Origin: Achromobacter sp. UMC71
Lineage (GTDB): Bacteria > Pseudomonadota > Gammaproteobacteria > Burkholderiales > Burkholderiaceae_B
Assembly (NCBI RefSeq): GCF_014170305.1
Contig: NZ_LZZT01000040.1
Span: forward strand, 25,038-89,037
Length of the DNA stretch: 64,000 nucleotides
Direction: 5' to 3'
Below, in pieces: positions 37,774 to 47,565 of the stretch; position 1 is the first letter of the stretch; each line of letters opens with the position of its first letter. Made by a program: the position numbers and the translations under genes. Below the pieces are notes generated by a model, which ran no database searches, was not told the DNA's origin, and worked only from the letters and a program-made list of their open reading frames with translations.

Positions 37774-38964
37774 ATGACCCCGACCCGCCGTTCCTTCCTG
37801 CTTCGCGCCACTGGCGCCGCCCTTTTCGCAGCCGGCCTGGCCCTGCAACCGGCGCTGGCCGCCGACCCGATCAAGATCGGCCTGATCACCGCCCTGTCGG
37901 GTGAATCGGCGCGGGCAGGCGAAGCGCTGACGCGCGGCATGACCATTGCGATCGACGAGATCAACGCTGGCGGCGGCCTCTTGGGCGGCCGCCAGATCGT
38001 GCTGGTGCGGCGCGATGACGAAGGCAACCCGGCCAAGGGCATGGCCGCGGCGCGCGAACTGATCTACAAGGAAAAGGTTGCCGTGCTGTTCGGCGGCCTG
38101 GACACGCCGGTGTCGATGGCGATCGTGCCCATCGTGAACCAGGAAAAAGTGCCGTTCATGGGCCCCTGGGCCGCGGGCACCGCGATCACGCAGAACAAGG
38201 GCAACCCGAACTTCGTGTTCCGCGTGTCGGCCATGGACGAGATCGTCGACAGCGCCATGGTGCAGTACGCGCAAAAGACGTTCCAAAGCGCCAAGCCGGG
38301 CATGATCCTGGTGAACAACCCATGGGGCGAATCCAACGAAAAGGGCCTGGACGCCGCGCTGGCGGCCGCCAAGATCGCGCCGGCCGGGGTCGAGAAATTC
38401 CAGCCCAACGACCTGGATGTGACGCCGCAACTGAGCCGCCTGAAGGCGGCCGGCGCGGACACGCTGTTCCTGGTGGGCAACGTGGGCCCGTCGGCGCAGG
38501 TGGTCAAGTCGCTGGACCGCATGGGCTGGAAAGTGCCGGTGGTGTCGCACTGGGGTCCGGCGGGCGGACGCTTCACCGAGCTGGCCGGCCCCAACGCCAA
38601 GAACGTGCACTTCGTGCAGACCTACAGCTTCTTCGGCAAGCAAGGCCCGGTGGGTGAAAAGGTGATGCAGGCGCTCAAGGCCAAGTATTCCGACATCAAG
38701 GGGCCGCAGGACATCACCCCGGCGGTGGGCGTGGCCAACGCCTACGACGGCATGCGGCTGGCGGCGCTGGCTATCAGCCAGGCCGGTTCCACCGACGGCG
38801 ACGCGGTGCGCCAGGGCTTCTACAAGATCGGCAAGTACGAAGGCCTGATCAAGACCTACGAGCAGCCCTTCACGCCCGCCTCGCACGATGCGCTGCGCGA
38901 GAACGACTACGTGTGGACCCACTTCGTGGACAACCGCATCCTTCCCGTCGCGGGTGCGCAGTAA
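37774..38964 (+). CDS. Branched-chain-type ABC transporter substrate-binding protein
   Basis: This 396-aa periplasmic protein (Peripla_BP_6, LivK-like) has a signal peptide (about 1-30, ending PALAA) with a twin-Arg-like start (TRRSFLLRA). It continues DPIKIGLITALSGESARAGEALTRGMTIAIDEINAGGGLLGG in the usual manner. RBS CAGGAG is placed well. It begins the transporter operon divergent from the deacetylase gene. The ligand is probably an amide or amino-acid-like compound, by context only. Confidence 0.92.
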   Translation: MTPTRRSFLLRATGAALFAAGLALQPALAADPIKIGLITALSGESARAGEALTRGMTIAIDEINAGGGLLGGRQIVLVRRDDEGNPAKGMAAARELIYKEKVAVLFGGLDTPVSMAIVPIVNQEKVPFMGPWAAGTAITQNKGNPNFVFRVSAMDEIVDSAMVQYAQKTFQSAKPGMILVNNPWGESNEKGLDAALAAAKIAPAGVEKFQPNDLDVTPQLSRLKAAGADTLFLVGNVGPSAQVVKSLDRMGWKVPVVSHWGPAGGRFTELAGPNAKNVHFVQTYSFFGKQGPVGEKVMQALKAKYSDIKGPQDITPAVGVANAYDGMRLAALAISQAGSTDGDAVRQGFYKIGKYEGLIKTYEQPFTPASHDALRENDYVWTHFVDNRILPVAGAQ

Positions 38965-39004
38965 GCGGCCGGCTCGCCAACGCAATCGCCAGCAGGAGAC
39001 ACGC

Positions 39005-39883
39005 ATGTTGTGGATGTCCGCCATTGTCAGCGGCCTGGGCCTGGGAAGCATGTACGGGCTGATGGCCCTGGGCTTTTACCTGACCTACGCCGTCTCGGGC
39101 ACGGTCAATTTCGCCCAGGGCAGCTCCATGATGCTGGGCGCGGTGCTGACCTATACCTTTGCGCAGACGCTGGGCTGGCCGCTCGCGGCCGCGCTGCCGC
39201 CGGCCTTGGCGCTGTGCGCGCTGTACGGCCTGGTGGTGGAACGGCTGGCGGTGCGGCCGTTCGCCAGCCGCGGCTCCAATGCGTGGCTCATGTCGACGGT
39301 GGCGTTGGGCATCGTGCTGGACAACGTGGTGATGTTCACCTTCGGCAAGGAACCGCGCAGCCTGCCTTCGCCCCTGGCGCAGGCGCCGCTTGAAATCGGC
39401 GGCCTGGGCCTGGGCGTGTATCCACTGCAATTGCTGATTCCGCTGATCGGCCTGGCGCTGGCGGCCGCCCTGCACGCACTGTCGCGCCGCACCCGCTGGG
39501 GCGTGGCGCTGCTGGCCGTGGTGCAGAACCCGAACGCCGCGCGCCTGATGGGCATTCCCGTGCGCCACGCCATCATGGCGGCCTTTGCCGTGTCCACGCT
39601 GTTCGCGGGCATCGCCGGTGCGCTGGTCGCGCCGCTGTTCAACGTACAGGCCGACATGGGCACGCTGTTCGGCCTGAAGGCCTTCGTGGTGGCTATCCTG
39701 GGCGGCATCACCAGCGCCTGGGGCGTCATGATCGCGGGCCTGCTGTTCGGCGTGGTCGAAGCGCTGATCACGGTGACACTGGGTTCCGGTTATACGCAGA
39801 TCATCAGCTTCGCGCTGGTGATCGTCATGTTGGCGGCGCGCCCCAACGGGCTGTTCGGCCGTGCCGCCACAAGGAAAGTCTGA
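39005..39883 (+). CDS. Branched-chain-type ABC transporter permease, LivH family
   Basis: This 292-aa inner-membrane permease has about eight hydrophobic segments and the LivH signature GLGSMYGLMALGFYLTYAVSGTVNFAQGSSMMLGA. ATG 39005 (AGGAGACACGC upstream) gives the usual length. Its TGA overlaps the next gene's ATG by 1 nt (TGATG). Confidence 0.92.
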   Translation: MLWMSAIVSGLGLGSMYGLMALGFYLTYAVSGTVNFAQGSSMMLGAVLTYTFAQTLGWPLAAALPPALALCALYGLVVERLAVRPFASRGSNAWLMSTVALGIVLDNVVMFTFGKEPRSLPSPLAQAPLEIGGLGLGVYPLQLLIPLIGLALAAALHALSRRTRWGVALLAVVQNPNAARLMGIPVRHAIMAAFAVSTLFAGIAGALVAPLFNVQADMGTLFGLKAFVVAILGGITSAWGVMIAGLLFGVVEALITVTLGSGYTQIISFALVIVMLAARPNGLFGRAATRKV

Positions 39884-42372
39884 TGGGCAAACACGTCGCA
39901 TCCTTCCCGGCGGCGCTGGCCGTCTACGCCCTGCTGGCCGCCGCCAGCCTGGCGTTGGCCGCCAGCGTCAACGGTTACTACGTCTTCGTGCTGGGCAACG
40001 TGGCGCTGCTGGCGCTGGCGGGCATCGGCCTGAATGTGCTGCTGGGGCTGACCGGACAGATGTCCTTCGGCCACGCGGCGTTCTATGCGATCGGCGCGTA
40101 TACAGTCGCGATCCTGACTGGACAGGCGGGCTGGAGCTTCTGGCTGGCGTGGCCGGCCGCCGCGCTGGTCGCCGGCGCCTTCGGCCTGCTGCTGGCCGTG
40201 CCAGCGCTGCGGGTGAGCGGGCCTTACCTGGCGATGATCACCATCGCGTTCGGCTTCATCGTGGAACACGTGCTGATCGAAGGCGGTGATCTCACGGGCG
40301 GCCAGAACGGCCTGATGGGCATCGCCCAGCCCGCGCTTGGCAGCCTGGGCGGTGACCGCGGCGTGGCGATGCTGGCCATCGTGGCGGTGTTCGCCGCGCT
40401 GGCCGGTTACGCCCTGCTGGCCCGTGGCACCTGGGGCGCGGCGATGCGGGCAGTCAAGGACAGCGAAACCGCCAGCGAGTCGATCGGCATCAATCCGCTG
40501 GTGGTCAAGGCCGTCGCCTTCATGGTGTCGGCGGCGGTGGTAGGCCTGGCGGGCGGGCTGTACGCGCCGCAGGCCGGCATGATCACGCCGCACAATTTCA
40601 ACTTCATGCAGTCCATTCTTTTCGTGCTGGCGGTGACCATCGGCGGCGCGGGTTCGCTGGCCGGGCCGCTGCTGGGCGCGGTGGTGGTCGGCCTGCTGCC
40701 CGAAATGCTGTCGGGCCTGGAGGAATACCGCCTGCTGTTCTTTGGCGCCTTCCTGCTGGTGGTGCTGTGGGCCGCGCCCGACGGCGCGGCCGGTTTGCTG
40801 GGACGCTGGCGGCGTGGCCGGCAAGCGCTGCGGCTGACGCCGACGCAGGGTGGTATTCCGGCCACGGGCAGGCCGCGCCGCGCTTTGCGCGCCGACACGC
40901 TGACCATGACCTTCGGCGGCGTACGCGCGGTGCAGGAAGTGTCGTTCACCGTCGCGCCCGCGGCGGTGACGGCGCTGATCGGCCCGAACGGCGCGGGCAA
41001 GTCCACGGTCATCAACATGCTCAGCGGCTATTACCAGCCGACCCGCGGCGCGGTCGCGCTGGGGCAGGAATCCCTCGCGGCGCTGCCCGCCTACCGGGTG
41101 GCGCGCAGCGGCATCGCGCGCACCTACCAGACCTCGCAATTGTTCGACACGCTCAGCGTCGAAGACAACGTGGCGCTGGGCCTCTTGGGCGGCCGGTTGG
41201 GCGGGCTGCTGGCGTCGCGCCGCTACTTGGCGCGCGATGCGCGCGAACGGGCCCGCGCGCTGCTGGCCTTCTGCGGCTACACCGGCGCGCTGGACACGCC
41301 CGCCGCCGACCTGCCGCATGTGGACCGGCGGCTGGTCGAGATTGCCCGTGCGCTGGCCACCGACGCCGACATCCTGCTGATGGACGAACCGGCGGCGGGG
41401 CTGTCGCGGGAAGACAAGACCCGCCTGGCTGGGCTGCTGCGGCGCATCGCCGACGCCGGCGCGGGGGTGCTGCTGGTCGAGCACGACATGGCACTGGTGA
41501 TGGGCGTGTCCGACCACATCGTCGCCATCGACGCGGGCCGCGAGCTGGCGCAAGGCACGGCCGCCGCCATCCAGCAATCGGATGCGGTGCGGCAGGCCTA
41601 CCTGGGCGACGAGGCCGCGCGCCGCGCCCCCGCCGCGCGCGAACGTCCGGCTGGCGCGGGCATCGCGCCCGAGGTGCTGGGCGTGGGCAGCCTGACCACG
41701 GGCTACGGCGCCAACCCGGTGCTGCACGGCATCGACCTGCAAGTGCGCCAGGGCGAAATGGTGGCGCTGCTGGGCGCCAATGGCGCCGGCAAATCGACGT
41801 TGATGCGCACGCTGGCGGGCCTGCACCGGCCGGCGCAAGGCGGCATGCATCTGCAAGGGCAGGAACTGCAGGGCCTGACCGCCGACCGCATCGTGGCGCG
41901 CGGGCTGGTGCTGGTGCCCGAAGGCCGCCAGGTCTTCCCCGACCTGACCGTGCTGGACAACATCCGGCTGGGCGCCTTCCTGCGCCCGGGCGACCGCGAG
42001 GCGCGGGTAGAAGAGATGCTGGCGCGCTTTCCGCGGCTGCGCGAACGGCTGCATCAGCGCGCCGGCCTGCTGTCCGGCGGCGAGCAGCAGATGCTGGCGA
42101 TCGCGCGCGGGCTGATGTCTAAACCGGTGATCCTGCTGCTGGACGAACCGTCGCTGGGCCTGGCGCCCAAGATCATCGACGAGCTGTTTGAAGCGTTGGA
42201 CCGCCTGCGGGCGGAATCCATGACGATCCTGCTGGTGGACCAGATGGCCGCGTTGGCGCTCTCCCTGGCCGACCGCGCCTATGTACTGGAATCAGGCCGC
42301 GTCGCGGCGCAAGGCACCGCGCGGGAGATCGCGGCGGATGGCGCGTTGGCGCGCGCCTATCTGGGCGCCTAG
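39883..42372 (+). CDS. Fused LivM-LivG-LivF: permease plus two ATPase domains in one chain
   Basis: This 829-aa protein combines three normally separate subunits. Residues 1 to about 310 are LivM (NVLLGLTGQMSFGHAAFYAIGAY, MAVKDSE-like AVKDSETASESIGI). About 335-585 form a LivG ATPase with Walker A GPNGAGKST and Walker B ADILLMDEPAAGLS. About 595-829 form a LivF ATPase with GANGAGKST, LLSGGEQQ and VILLLDEPSLGLAP. The reading frame is uninterrupted. The LivG part has a degenerate signature (DLPHVDRRLVEIARAL instead of LSGGQ-like), so the two ATP sites are asymmetric. LivM-LivG fusions occur elsewhere; the triple fusion is less usual. Transcription continues from livH by TGATG. Confidence 0.94.
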   Translation: MGKHVASFPAALAVYALLAAASLALAASVNGYYVFVLGNVALLALAGIGLNVLLGLTGQMSFGHAAFYAIGAYTVAILTGQAGWSFWLAWPAAALVAGAFGLLLAVPALRVSGPYLAMITIAFGFIVEHVLIEGGDLTGGQNGLMGIAQPALGSLGGDRGVAMLAIVAVFAALAGYALLARGTWGAAMRAVKDSETASESIGINPLVVKAVAFMVSAAVVGLAGGLYAPQAGMITPHNFNFMQSILFVLAVTIGGAGSLAGPLLGAVVVGLLPEMLSGLEEYRLLFFGAFLLVVLWAAPDGAAGLLGRWRRGRQALRLTPTQGGIPATGRPRRALRADTLTMTFGGVRAVQEVSFTVAPAAVTALIGPNGAGKSTVINMLSGYYQPTRGAVALGQESLAALPAYRVARSGIARTYQTSQLFDTLSVEDNVALGLLGGRLGGLLASRRYLARDARERARALLAFCGYTGALDTPAADLPHVDRRLVEIARALATDADILLMDEPAAGLSREDKTRLAGLLRRIADAGAGVLLVEHDMALVMGVSDHIVAIDAGRELAQGTAAAIQQSDAVRQAYLGDEAARRAPAARERPAGAGIAPEVLGVGSLTTGYGANPVLHGIDLQVRQGEMVALLGANGAGKSTLMRTLAGLHRPAQGGMHLQGQELQGLTADRIVARGLVLVPEGRQVFPDLTVLDNIRLGAFLRPGDREARVEEMLARFPRLRERLHQRAGLLSGGEQQMLAIARGLMSKPVILLLDEPSLGLAPKIIDELFEALDRLRAESMTILLVDQMAALALSLADRAYVLESGRVAAQGTAREIAADGALARAYLGA

Positions 42373-42433
42373 GCGCTGACGGCGCGGGGCGGCCCGGACA
42401 TCCAGCCGGCCCCGCGGCGGCGTGGCTGACGGA

Positions 42434-43411
42434 TCAGGCCTCGCCGCCCAGCCGCGCGCCTTCGCGCACAATGCCGCAACGCTTATAGGCGCGCATCACC
42501 ACGCCGACCTCGCTGGCCAGTACACCGTCCAGCTCGCCCAGCCTGCGCGTCACCACGTCCCACAAATGCAGGCTGTCGCGGCACAGCACGTGCCAGAACA
42601 GCTGCGATGCGCCGCTGGTGCCGAACAGGCAGCGCGTATTCGGATCCAGCGCCAGGTGCGCAGCCAGGGCGTCGACCGCTTGCGGGCGCACTTGTACCGA
42701 AATCACGGCCTCGACGGGAAACCCCACCAAGGCAGGCTCGACTTCCACCCGGAAGCTGAGGGCGCGCCGGTCCACCAGATGCTGCAGCAAGCGGTGGGCG
42801 GTAGGCTCGCTGACGTCGGCATGCGCGGCCAATTCGGCCAGGCTGGCACGGCCGTCGCGCATCAGGTGGGCCACGATGCGCTGCTCAGGCTCGGTCAGCG
42901 CGGCCGGCGGCTGCGACGCCGGTCGCGGCTCCAACGCGTCCTGCGCGCCGGCCGCGCCGGCCTGGATGCGCCACTGGCCCGCGCGGCGGAACGGGCGCAG
43001 CACCAGCCGGGCTTCCACCTGCTCGACACCGTCGATCGACGGCAACACCCGCGTCACCACGTCCGGCATGTCGGCCGCATCCGCCAGCGTCAATTCAGCC
43101 ATCAGGTCGGCCCGGCCCGCCAGCGTCACCACCAGCTGCGCCATATCCAGCCCCGCCAGCGCCTCGGCCACCTCGGGCACGCGGCCCGAGCGGCAGCGCA
43201 CCCAGGCGTGCAGCACCACACCGCGGCCGGTGGCCAGCGGGTCGGCTTCGGCGATGACGCGCAAGGCGTCGGCGTCCATCAGCCGCTTGATGCGCCGCGC
43301 CACGGTGCGCTCGGCGATGCCGGTGGCCGCGCCCAGCTCGCGCCAGGACGCGCGCGGGTCCGCCTGCAAGGCGATCAGGCAGGCCAGATCGGTGTCATCG
43401 AGCGCTGGCAT
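42434..43411 (-). CDS. Tandem Lrp/AsnC-family transcriptional regulator
   Basis: This 325-aa protein holds two complete Lrp/AsnC units: a first HTH (LDDTDLACLIALQADPRASWRELGAATGIAERTVARRIKRL) with a RAM domain, and a second HTH (LTEPEQRIVAHLMRDGRASLAELAAHADVSEPTAHRLLQHL) with its own RAM domain. Lrp proteins are normally about 150 aa and dimerise, so this chain is a covalent dimer-like form. ATG 43409-43411 begins directly at the first HTH; upstream ATGs at 43441 and 43447 are possible. It diverges from the MHS transporter gene and probably controls it. Confidence 0.9.
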   Translation of the reverse strand: MPALDDTDLACLIALQADPRASWRELGAATGIAERTVARRIKRLMDADALRVIAEADPLATGRGVVLHAWVRCRSGRVPEVAEALAGLDMAQLVVTLAGRADLMAELTLADAADMPDVVTRVLPSIDGVEQVEARLVLRPFRRAGQWRIQAGAAGAQDALEPRPASQPPAALTEPEQRIVAHLMRDGRASLAELAAHADVSEPTAHRLLQHLVDRRALSFRVEVEPALVGFPVEAVISVQVRPQAVDALAAHLALDPNTRCLFGTSGASQLFWHVLCRDSLHLWDVVTRRLGELDGVLASEVGVVMRAYKRCGIVREGARLGGEA

Positions 43412-43524
43412 TAGGGGCTTACCCTTACTTGACGTGACCATATTCATTAATCTAACGTTCGCGCATTGATAAAAACACAAAATTAAACGGTCTATTTGAC
43501 CAAAAATAAATACCTGAGGACCTT

Positions 43525-44829
43525 ATGAGCACCCCATCCGCAACCCTGCGCGCCACGCAGGGGGCAAGCGCCGCGCCCGTATCGCGGGCCCGCACGATTC
43601 TGGCCGGAAGTGTAGGCAATGCCGTCGAATGGTTCGATTGGACCATCTATGCGTCGTTCGCCATCTTCTTTTCCAGCCAGTTCTTCCCTGAAGGCAACGA
43701 AACCGCCGCCCTGCTCTACACCTTCGGCATCTTCGCCGTCGGCTTTTTCATGCGTCCGGTGGGCGGCTGGGTGCTGGGCATCTTTTCGGACCGCTACGGC
43801 CGCAAGGCCGCGCTGGGCCTGACGATCCTGATGATGGCGGGCGGTTCCCTGATCATCGCCATCACCCCCACCTATGCCGCCATCGGCCTGGCCGCGCCCC
43901 TGCTGCTGACCGCCGCGCGCCTGCTGCAAGGCCTGTCGCTGGGCGGAGAGTATGCCTCGGCCACGACCTTTTTGGCGGAAATGGCGCCGCCCGAAAAGCG
44001 CGGCTTCTATTCCAGCTTCGTCTTCTTCAGCGCCGCGGTGGGTATCCTGGCCGCGTCCGCCGTGGGCTGGATCCTGACCTCGACCCTGACCAAGGCCGAC
44101 ATGGCCGCGTGGGGCTGGCGCATTCCGTTCGCCCTGGGCGCGCTGGGCGGCCTGGCCGGCATGTGGATCCGCCGCTCGATTCCCGAAACCGAAGCGTTCT
44201 CGCACGCCAAGAAAGCCGGCGTCGAAAAGCAGCCGCTGCGCACCCTGCTGCGCGACCACCCGCGCGAAGTGCTGCGCATTGTCGGTTTTTCCATCCTGAC
44301 GACCTTCGCGTTCTACATCTTCGTCGCCTACGTGCCCACCTACGCCATCCGGCAGGTCAAGGCCGACCCGCAGGTCGCCTTCGCCGCCAACACCGTCGCG
44401 CTGATCGTCTTCATGCTGGTGCAGCCGCTGTTCGGCATGCTGTCCGACCGCATTGGCCGCAAGCCGCAGCTGATCTTCTTCGCGGCCGGCTACCTGGTGT
44501 TCTTCTATCCGCTGATGAGCACGCTCGGCCCGTCGTTCGGTTCGATCCTGGCCGTCGAATTGTTCGGCCTGGTGCTGTACGCCATGTATACGTCGATCGC
44601 GCCGGCCATCATGTCCGAGCAGTTCCCCACCAGCGTGCGGGCCGTCGGCATCGGCGCGCCGTACAACCTGGTCGTGGCGCTGCTGGGCGGCACCACGCCC
44701 TATCTGCTGACCTGGCTGCAAAGCAAGGGCATGGAGCGCTGGTTCTTCTATTACGTGCTGGCGGGCGCCGTCATCACGCTGATCACCTTCATCCGCATGC
44801 CTGAAACCCGGGGCCAGTCGCTGAAATAA
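43525..44829 (+). CDS. MHS-family (MFS) metabolite:H+ symporter
   Basis: This 434-aa inner-membrane carrier has twelve predicted helices and MHS signatures: VGNAVEWFDWTIYA at the first helix, FFMRPVGGWVLGIFSDRYGRKAAL, RLLQGLSLGGEYASATTFLAEMAPPEKRGFYSS, and MLSDRIGRKPQ. Relatives carry alpha-ketoglutarate, proline/betaine or aromatic acids. RBS CTGAGGAC is good. GGTC-N5-GACC at 43489-43501 is a possible operator upstream. It is followed by a terminator and the amidase gene. Confidence 0.92.
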   Translation: MSTPSATLRATQGASAAPVSRARTILAGSVGNAVEWFDWTIYASFAIFFSSQFFPEGNETAALLYTFGIFAVGFFMRPVGGWVLGIFSDRYGRKAALGLTILMMAGGSLIIAITPTYAAIGLAAPLLLTAARLLQGLSLGGEYASATTFLAEMAPPEKRGFYSSFVFFSAAVGILAASAVGWILTSTLTKADMAAWGWRIPFALGALGGLAGMWIRRSIPETEAFSHAKKAGVEKQPLRTLLRDHPREVLRIVGFSILTTFAFYIFVAYVPTYAIRQVKADPQVAFAANTVALIVFMLVQPLFGMLSDRIGRKPQLIFFAAGYLVFFYPLMSTLGPSFGSILAVELFGLVLYAMYTSIAPAIMSEQFPTSVRAVGIGAPYNLVVALLGGTTPYLLTWLQSKGMERWFFYYVLAGAVITLITFIRMPETRGQSLK

Positions 44830-44852
44830 CGCAGACTGCAGCCAAGCCCACG

Positions 44853-44890
44853 CTTTCCGGTCCCGCCAGGGCCGGAAAGTTTTTTCTTTT
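44853..44890 (+). terminator. Intrinsic terminator of the MHS transporter gene
   Basis: CTTTCCGG and CCGGAAAG pair (44853-44879 overall, with an imperfect inner part) and are followed by TTTTTTCTTTT. Confidence 0.8.
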
Positions 44891-44901
44891 CCGTGAGAGC
44901 C

Positions 44902-46329
44902 ATGCCAGACCACGACACTGCCCTGCATTTCCGAGAGGCCCGCGAACTTGCCCGCGCTATCCGCGACGGCGAACTGAGCTCGCGCCAGGTCACCACGCAC
45001 TTCCTGGATCGCATCGAACGCGCGCCGCAACTGGCTGCCTACAGCGAGGTCACGGCCGAACGCGCCCTGGCCCAGGCCGACGCTGCCGACCGCCTGCAGG
45101 CCGCCGGCATCTCGATGGGTCCGCTGCACGGCGTGCCAGTGGCGGTCAAAGATAGCGTGCACTGGGCGGGCACGACCGCCAGCGGCGGTTCGCAAACCCG
45201 CCGCGGCGTGATCAGCGATGAGACCGCCGCGGCCGCGCACGCGTTGGCGGCACAAGGCATGCCCATCCTGGGCAAGACCCGCATGACTGAATACGCGTTC
45301 GGCCTGTCCGGCCAGAACCCCACGCAGGGCACGGCGCGCAACCCCTGGGATGCGCGCCAGGCGCGCGCCCCCGGCGGCTCGTCCAGCGGCGCCGGCGTCG
45401 CCGTGGGAGCCGGCCTGGCGCCCCTGGCGCTGGGCGGCGATACGGGCGGATCCGTGCGCGCGCCCGCGGCGCTGAACGGCGTGGTGGGCTACAAGCCGTC
45501 TTCCGGCATCATCAGCCGGGCCGGTTGCCTGCCGCTTTCGGACACCCTGGACGTGCTGGGCCCCATTGCCCGCAGCGTGGCGGACGCCCGCCTGCTGACG
45601 CAATTGCTGGCCGGCCCCGACATCGACGACGCCGCGACGCTGGCGCTGCCGCCCCGATGCATCGCCGACCTGCGCCGTCCGGCCACGCGCCGGCCCGCCG
45701 CCATCGCCGTCCTGGCGCCGCAAGCCTGGCCGGCCCCGCTGACCGACGAAGGCCTGCGGATCTGGCATGACGCTCAGGAACATCTGGACCAGGCCGGCTG
45801 CACGCCCGAAGCCTGGCATCCGCCCGCCTCACTGTCGTTCGCCCGCATGGCGGACGACAACTCGCTGGTGCTGGCCTACGAGGCCTATCGCTATTACGGC
45901 GCGCTGGCCGAAGACCCCGCGCAGCCGCTCTGGGACGTGGTGCGCGCGCGCATCGCGGCTGGCGGCCGGATCACACAGGCGGACTACCAAGCCGCGCTCG
46001 AGCGGCGGCAAGCCGACATGGCCGCCTTCGCGACTGCGATGCAGGGCCTGGATGCGCTGCTGATGCCCGCCTGCGACCAGGCCGCGCAACCTCTGGACGC
46101 GGCCGACGTGCGCCACGCCGGCCTGGGCAAACTGTTGCGCCCGGCCAATTTCCTGGGCGCGGCGGCCATTGCGCTACCCGCCGGCCTGGATGCCGACGGC
46201 ATGTCCATGGCCGTGCAGTTGCTGGCGCCTGCCGGCGGCGACGCGGCGATGCTCGATTGCGCCGCGGCGCTGGAACGATTGCTGGCTCCCGTCCTGCACA
46301 CGCCAGACTTGTCGGCCTGGGGCCTGTGA
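44902..46329 (+). CDS. Amidase signature family hydrolase
   Basis: This 475-aa enzyme carries the amidase Ser-cisSer-Lys triad: Lys83 in PVAVKDSV, a serine within GGSSSGAG (160-162), and nucleophile Ser184 in GGDTGGSVRAPA. It has no signal peptide. It probably hydrolyses a small amide imported by the MHS carrier, under the tandem Lrp regulator; the substrate is not identifiable. ATG 44902 is preferred; a GTG nine bases upstream is an alternative. The transporter terminator overlaps its upstream region, so it may have its own promoter or depend on read-through. Confidence 0.9.
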   Translation: MPDHDTALHFREARELARAIRDGELSSRQVTTHFLDRIERAPQLAAYSEVTAERALAQADAADRLQAAGISMGPLHGVPVAVKDSVHWAGTTASGGSQTRRGVISDETAAAAHALAAQGMPILGKTRMTEYAFGLSGQNPTQGTARNPWDARQARAPGGSSSGAGVAVGAGLAPLALGGDTGGSVRAPAALNGVVGYKPSSGIISRAGCLPLSDTLDVLGPIARSVADARLLTQLLAGPDIDDAATLALPPRCIADLRRPATRRPAAIAVLAPQAWPAPLTDEGLRIWHDAQEHLDQAGCTPEAWHPPASLSFARMADDNSLVLAYEAYRYYGALAEDPAQPLWDVVRARIAAGGRITQADYQAALERRQADMAAFATAMQGLDALLMPACDQAAQPLDAADVRHAGLGKLLRPANFLGAAAIALPAGLDADGMSMAVQLLAPAGGDAAMLDCAAALERLLAPVLHTPDLSAWGL

Positions 46330-46344
46330 TCCACTCCGCACGCG

Positions 46345-46383
46345 CAAAAAAAAGCCCCTGCATACCGATTTGCAGGGGCTTTC
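46345..46383. terminator. Bidirectional terminator between amidase and metK
   Basis: AGCCCCTGCA and TGCAGGGGCT form a 10-bp stem (46353-46380) with eight A residues on the left and a T-rich flank on the right, serving both convergent genes. Confidence 0.9.
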
Positions 46384-46401
46384 TTGCTGACAACGCGCGG
46401 T

Positions 46402-47565
46402 TTACAGCGCCTTCTTCAGTTCCTGGACCTTGTCCGCGGCTTCCCACGAGAATTCCGGTTCGGAACGGCCGAAGTGGCCATAGGCGGCGGTCTTGGTGTA
46501 GATCGGGCGCAGCAGGTCCAGCATGTTCACGATGCCCTTCGGACGCAGGTCGAAGTGCTCGCGCACCAGCTTGGCGAGCTGGTCGTCGGGGATGACGCCG
46601 GTGCCTTCGGTGTAGACGGTGATGTTGATGGGTTCCGCCACGCCGATGGCGTAGCTGACCTGCACCTGGCACTGGCGCGCCAGGCCGGCGGCCACGATGT
46701 TCTTGGCCACGTAGCGGGCGGCGTAAGCGGCCGAGCGGTCGACCTTGGACGGATCCTTGCCCGAGAACGCGCCGCCGCCGTGCGGGCATGCGCCGCCGTA
46801 GGTGTCGACGATGATCTTGCGGCCGGTCAGGCCGCAATCGCCTTGCGGGCCACCGATGACGAAGCGGCCGGTCGGGTTGACCAGGAACTTGGTCTGCGGG
46901 GTGATCAGGCCTTCGGGGAAGCTGGGCTTGATGATGTCTTCGATGACAGCTTCGCGGATGGTGTCCTGCGTGACGTCGGGCGCGTGCTGGGTCGACAGCA
47001 CCACGGTGTCGACTTCCGCCGGGCGGCCGTTGATATAGCGGAACGTCACTTGCGACTTGGCGTCAGGGCGCAGCCACGGCAGGCGGCCGTCCTTGCGCAG
47101 TTCGCTCTGGCGCTGCACCAGGCGGTGCGCGTACCAGATCGGCGCCGGCATCAGGTCGGGGGTTTCGTCGCAGGCGTAGCCGAACATCAGGCCTTGGTCG
47201 CCCGCGCCCTGGTTCAGGTAGTCTTCCGAGCTGCGGTCCACGCCCTGGGCGATATCCGGCGACTGCTTGTCGTAGGCGACCAGCACCGCGCAACCCTTGT
47301 AGTCGATACCGTATTCGGTATTGTCATAGCCGATGCGGCGGATCGTGTCGCGTGCGACCTGAATGTAGTCGACGTTGGCGGTGGTGGTGATTTCACCAGC
47401 CAGCACGACCAGACCCGTGTTGCACAGGGTTTCGGCCGCGACGCGCGCGTTGGGGTCCTGCGTGAAAATGGCGTCCAGGATCGCGTCGGAAATCTGGTCG
47501 GCTACCTTGTCGGGGTGCCCTTCAGAGACGGATTCGGAGGTAAAGAGAAAGTCGTTGTTGGCCAC
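46402..47565 (-). CDS. metK: S-adenosylmethionine synthetase
   Basis: This 387-aa enzyme makes SAM from methionine and ATP. Signatures are [70 protein letters not shown] and the C-terminal FGR region. The start is a GTG (47563-47565; V-ANNDFLF) with AAAGGA 7 nt upstream; no ATG lies nearby. Together with ahcY and metF it supplies the SAM cycle enzymes in this window. I looked for a SAM riboswitch in its leader and could not recognise one. Confidence 0.97.
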   Translation of the reverse strand: MANNDFLFTSESVSEGHPDKVADQISDAILDAIFTQDPNARVAAETLCNTGLVVLAGEITTTANVDYIQVARDTIRRIGYDNTEYGIDYKGCAVLVAYDKQSPDIAQGVDRSSEDYLNQGAGDQGLMFGYACDETPDLMPAPIWYAHRLVQRQSELRKDGRLPWLRPDAKSQVTFRYINGRPAEVDTVVLSTQHAPDVTQDTIREAVIEDIIKPSFPEGLITPQTKFLVNPTGRFVIGGPQGDCGLTGRKIIVDTYGGACPHGGGAFSGKDPSKVDRSAAYAARYVAKNIVAAGLARQCQVQVSYAIGVAEPINITVYTEGTGVIPDDQLAKLVREHFDLRPKGIVNMLDLLRPIYTKTAAYGHFGRSEPEFSWEAADKVQELKKAL

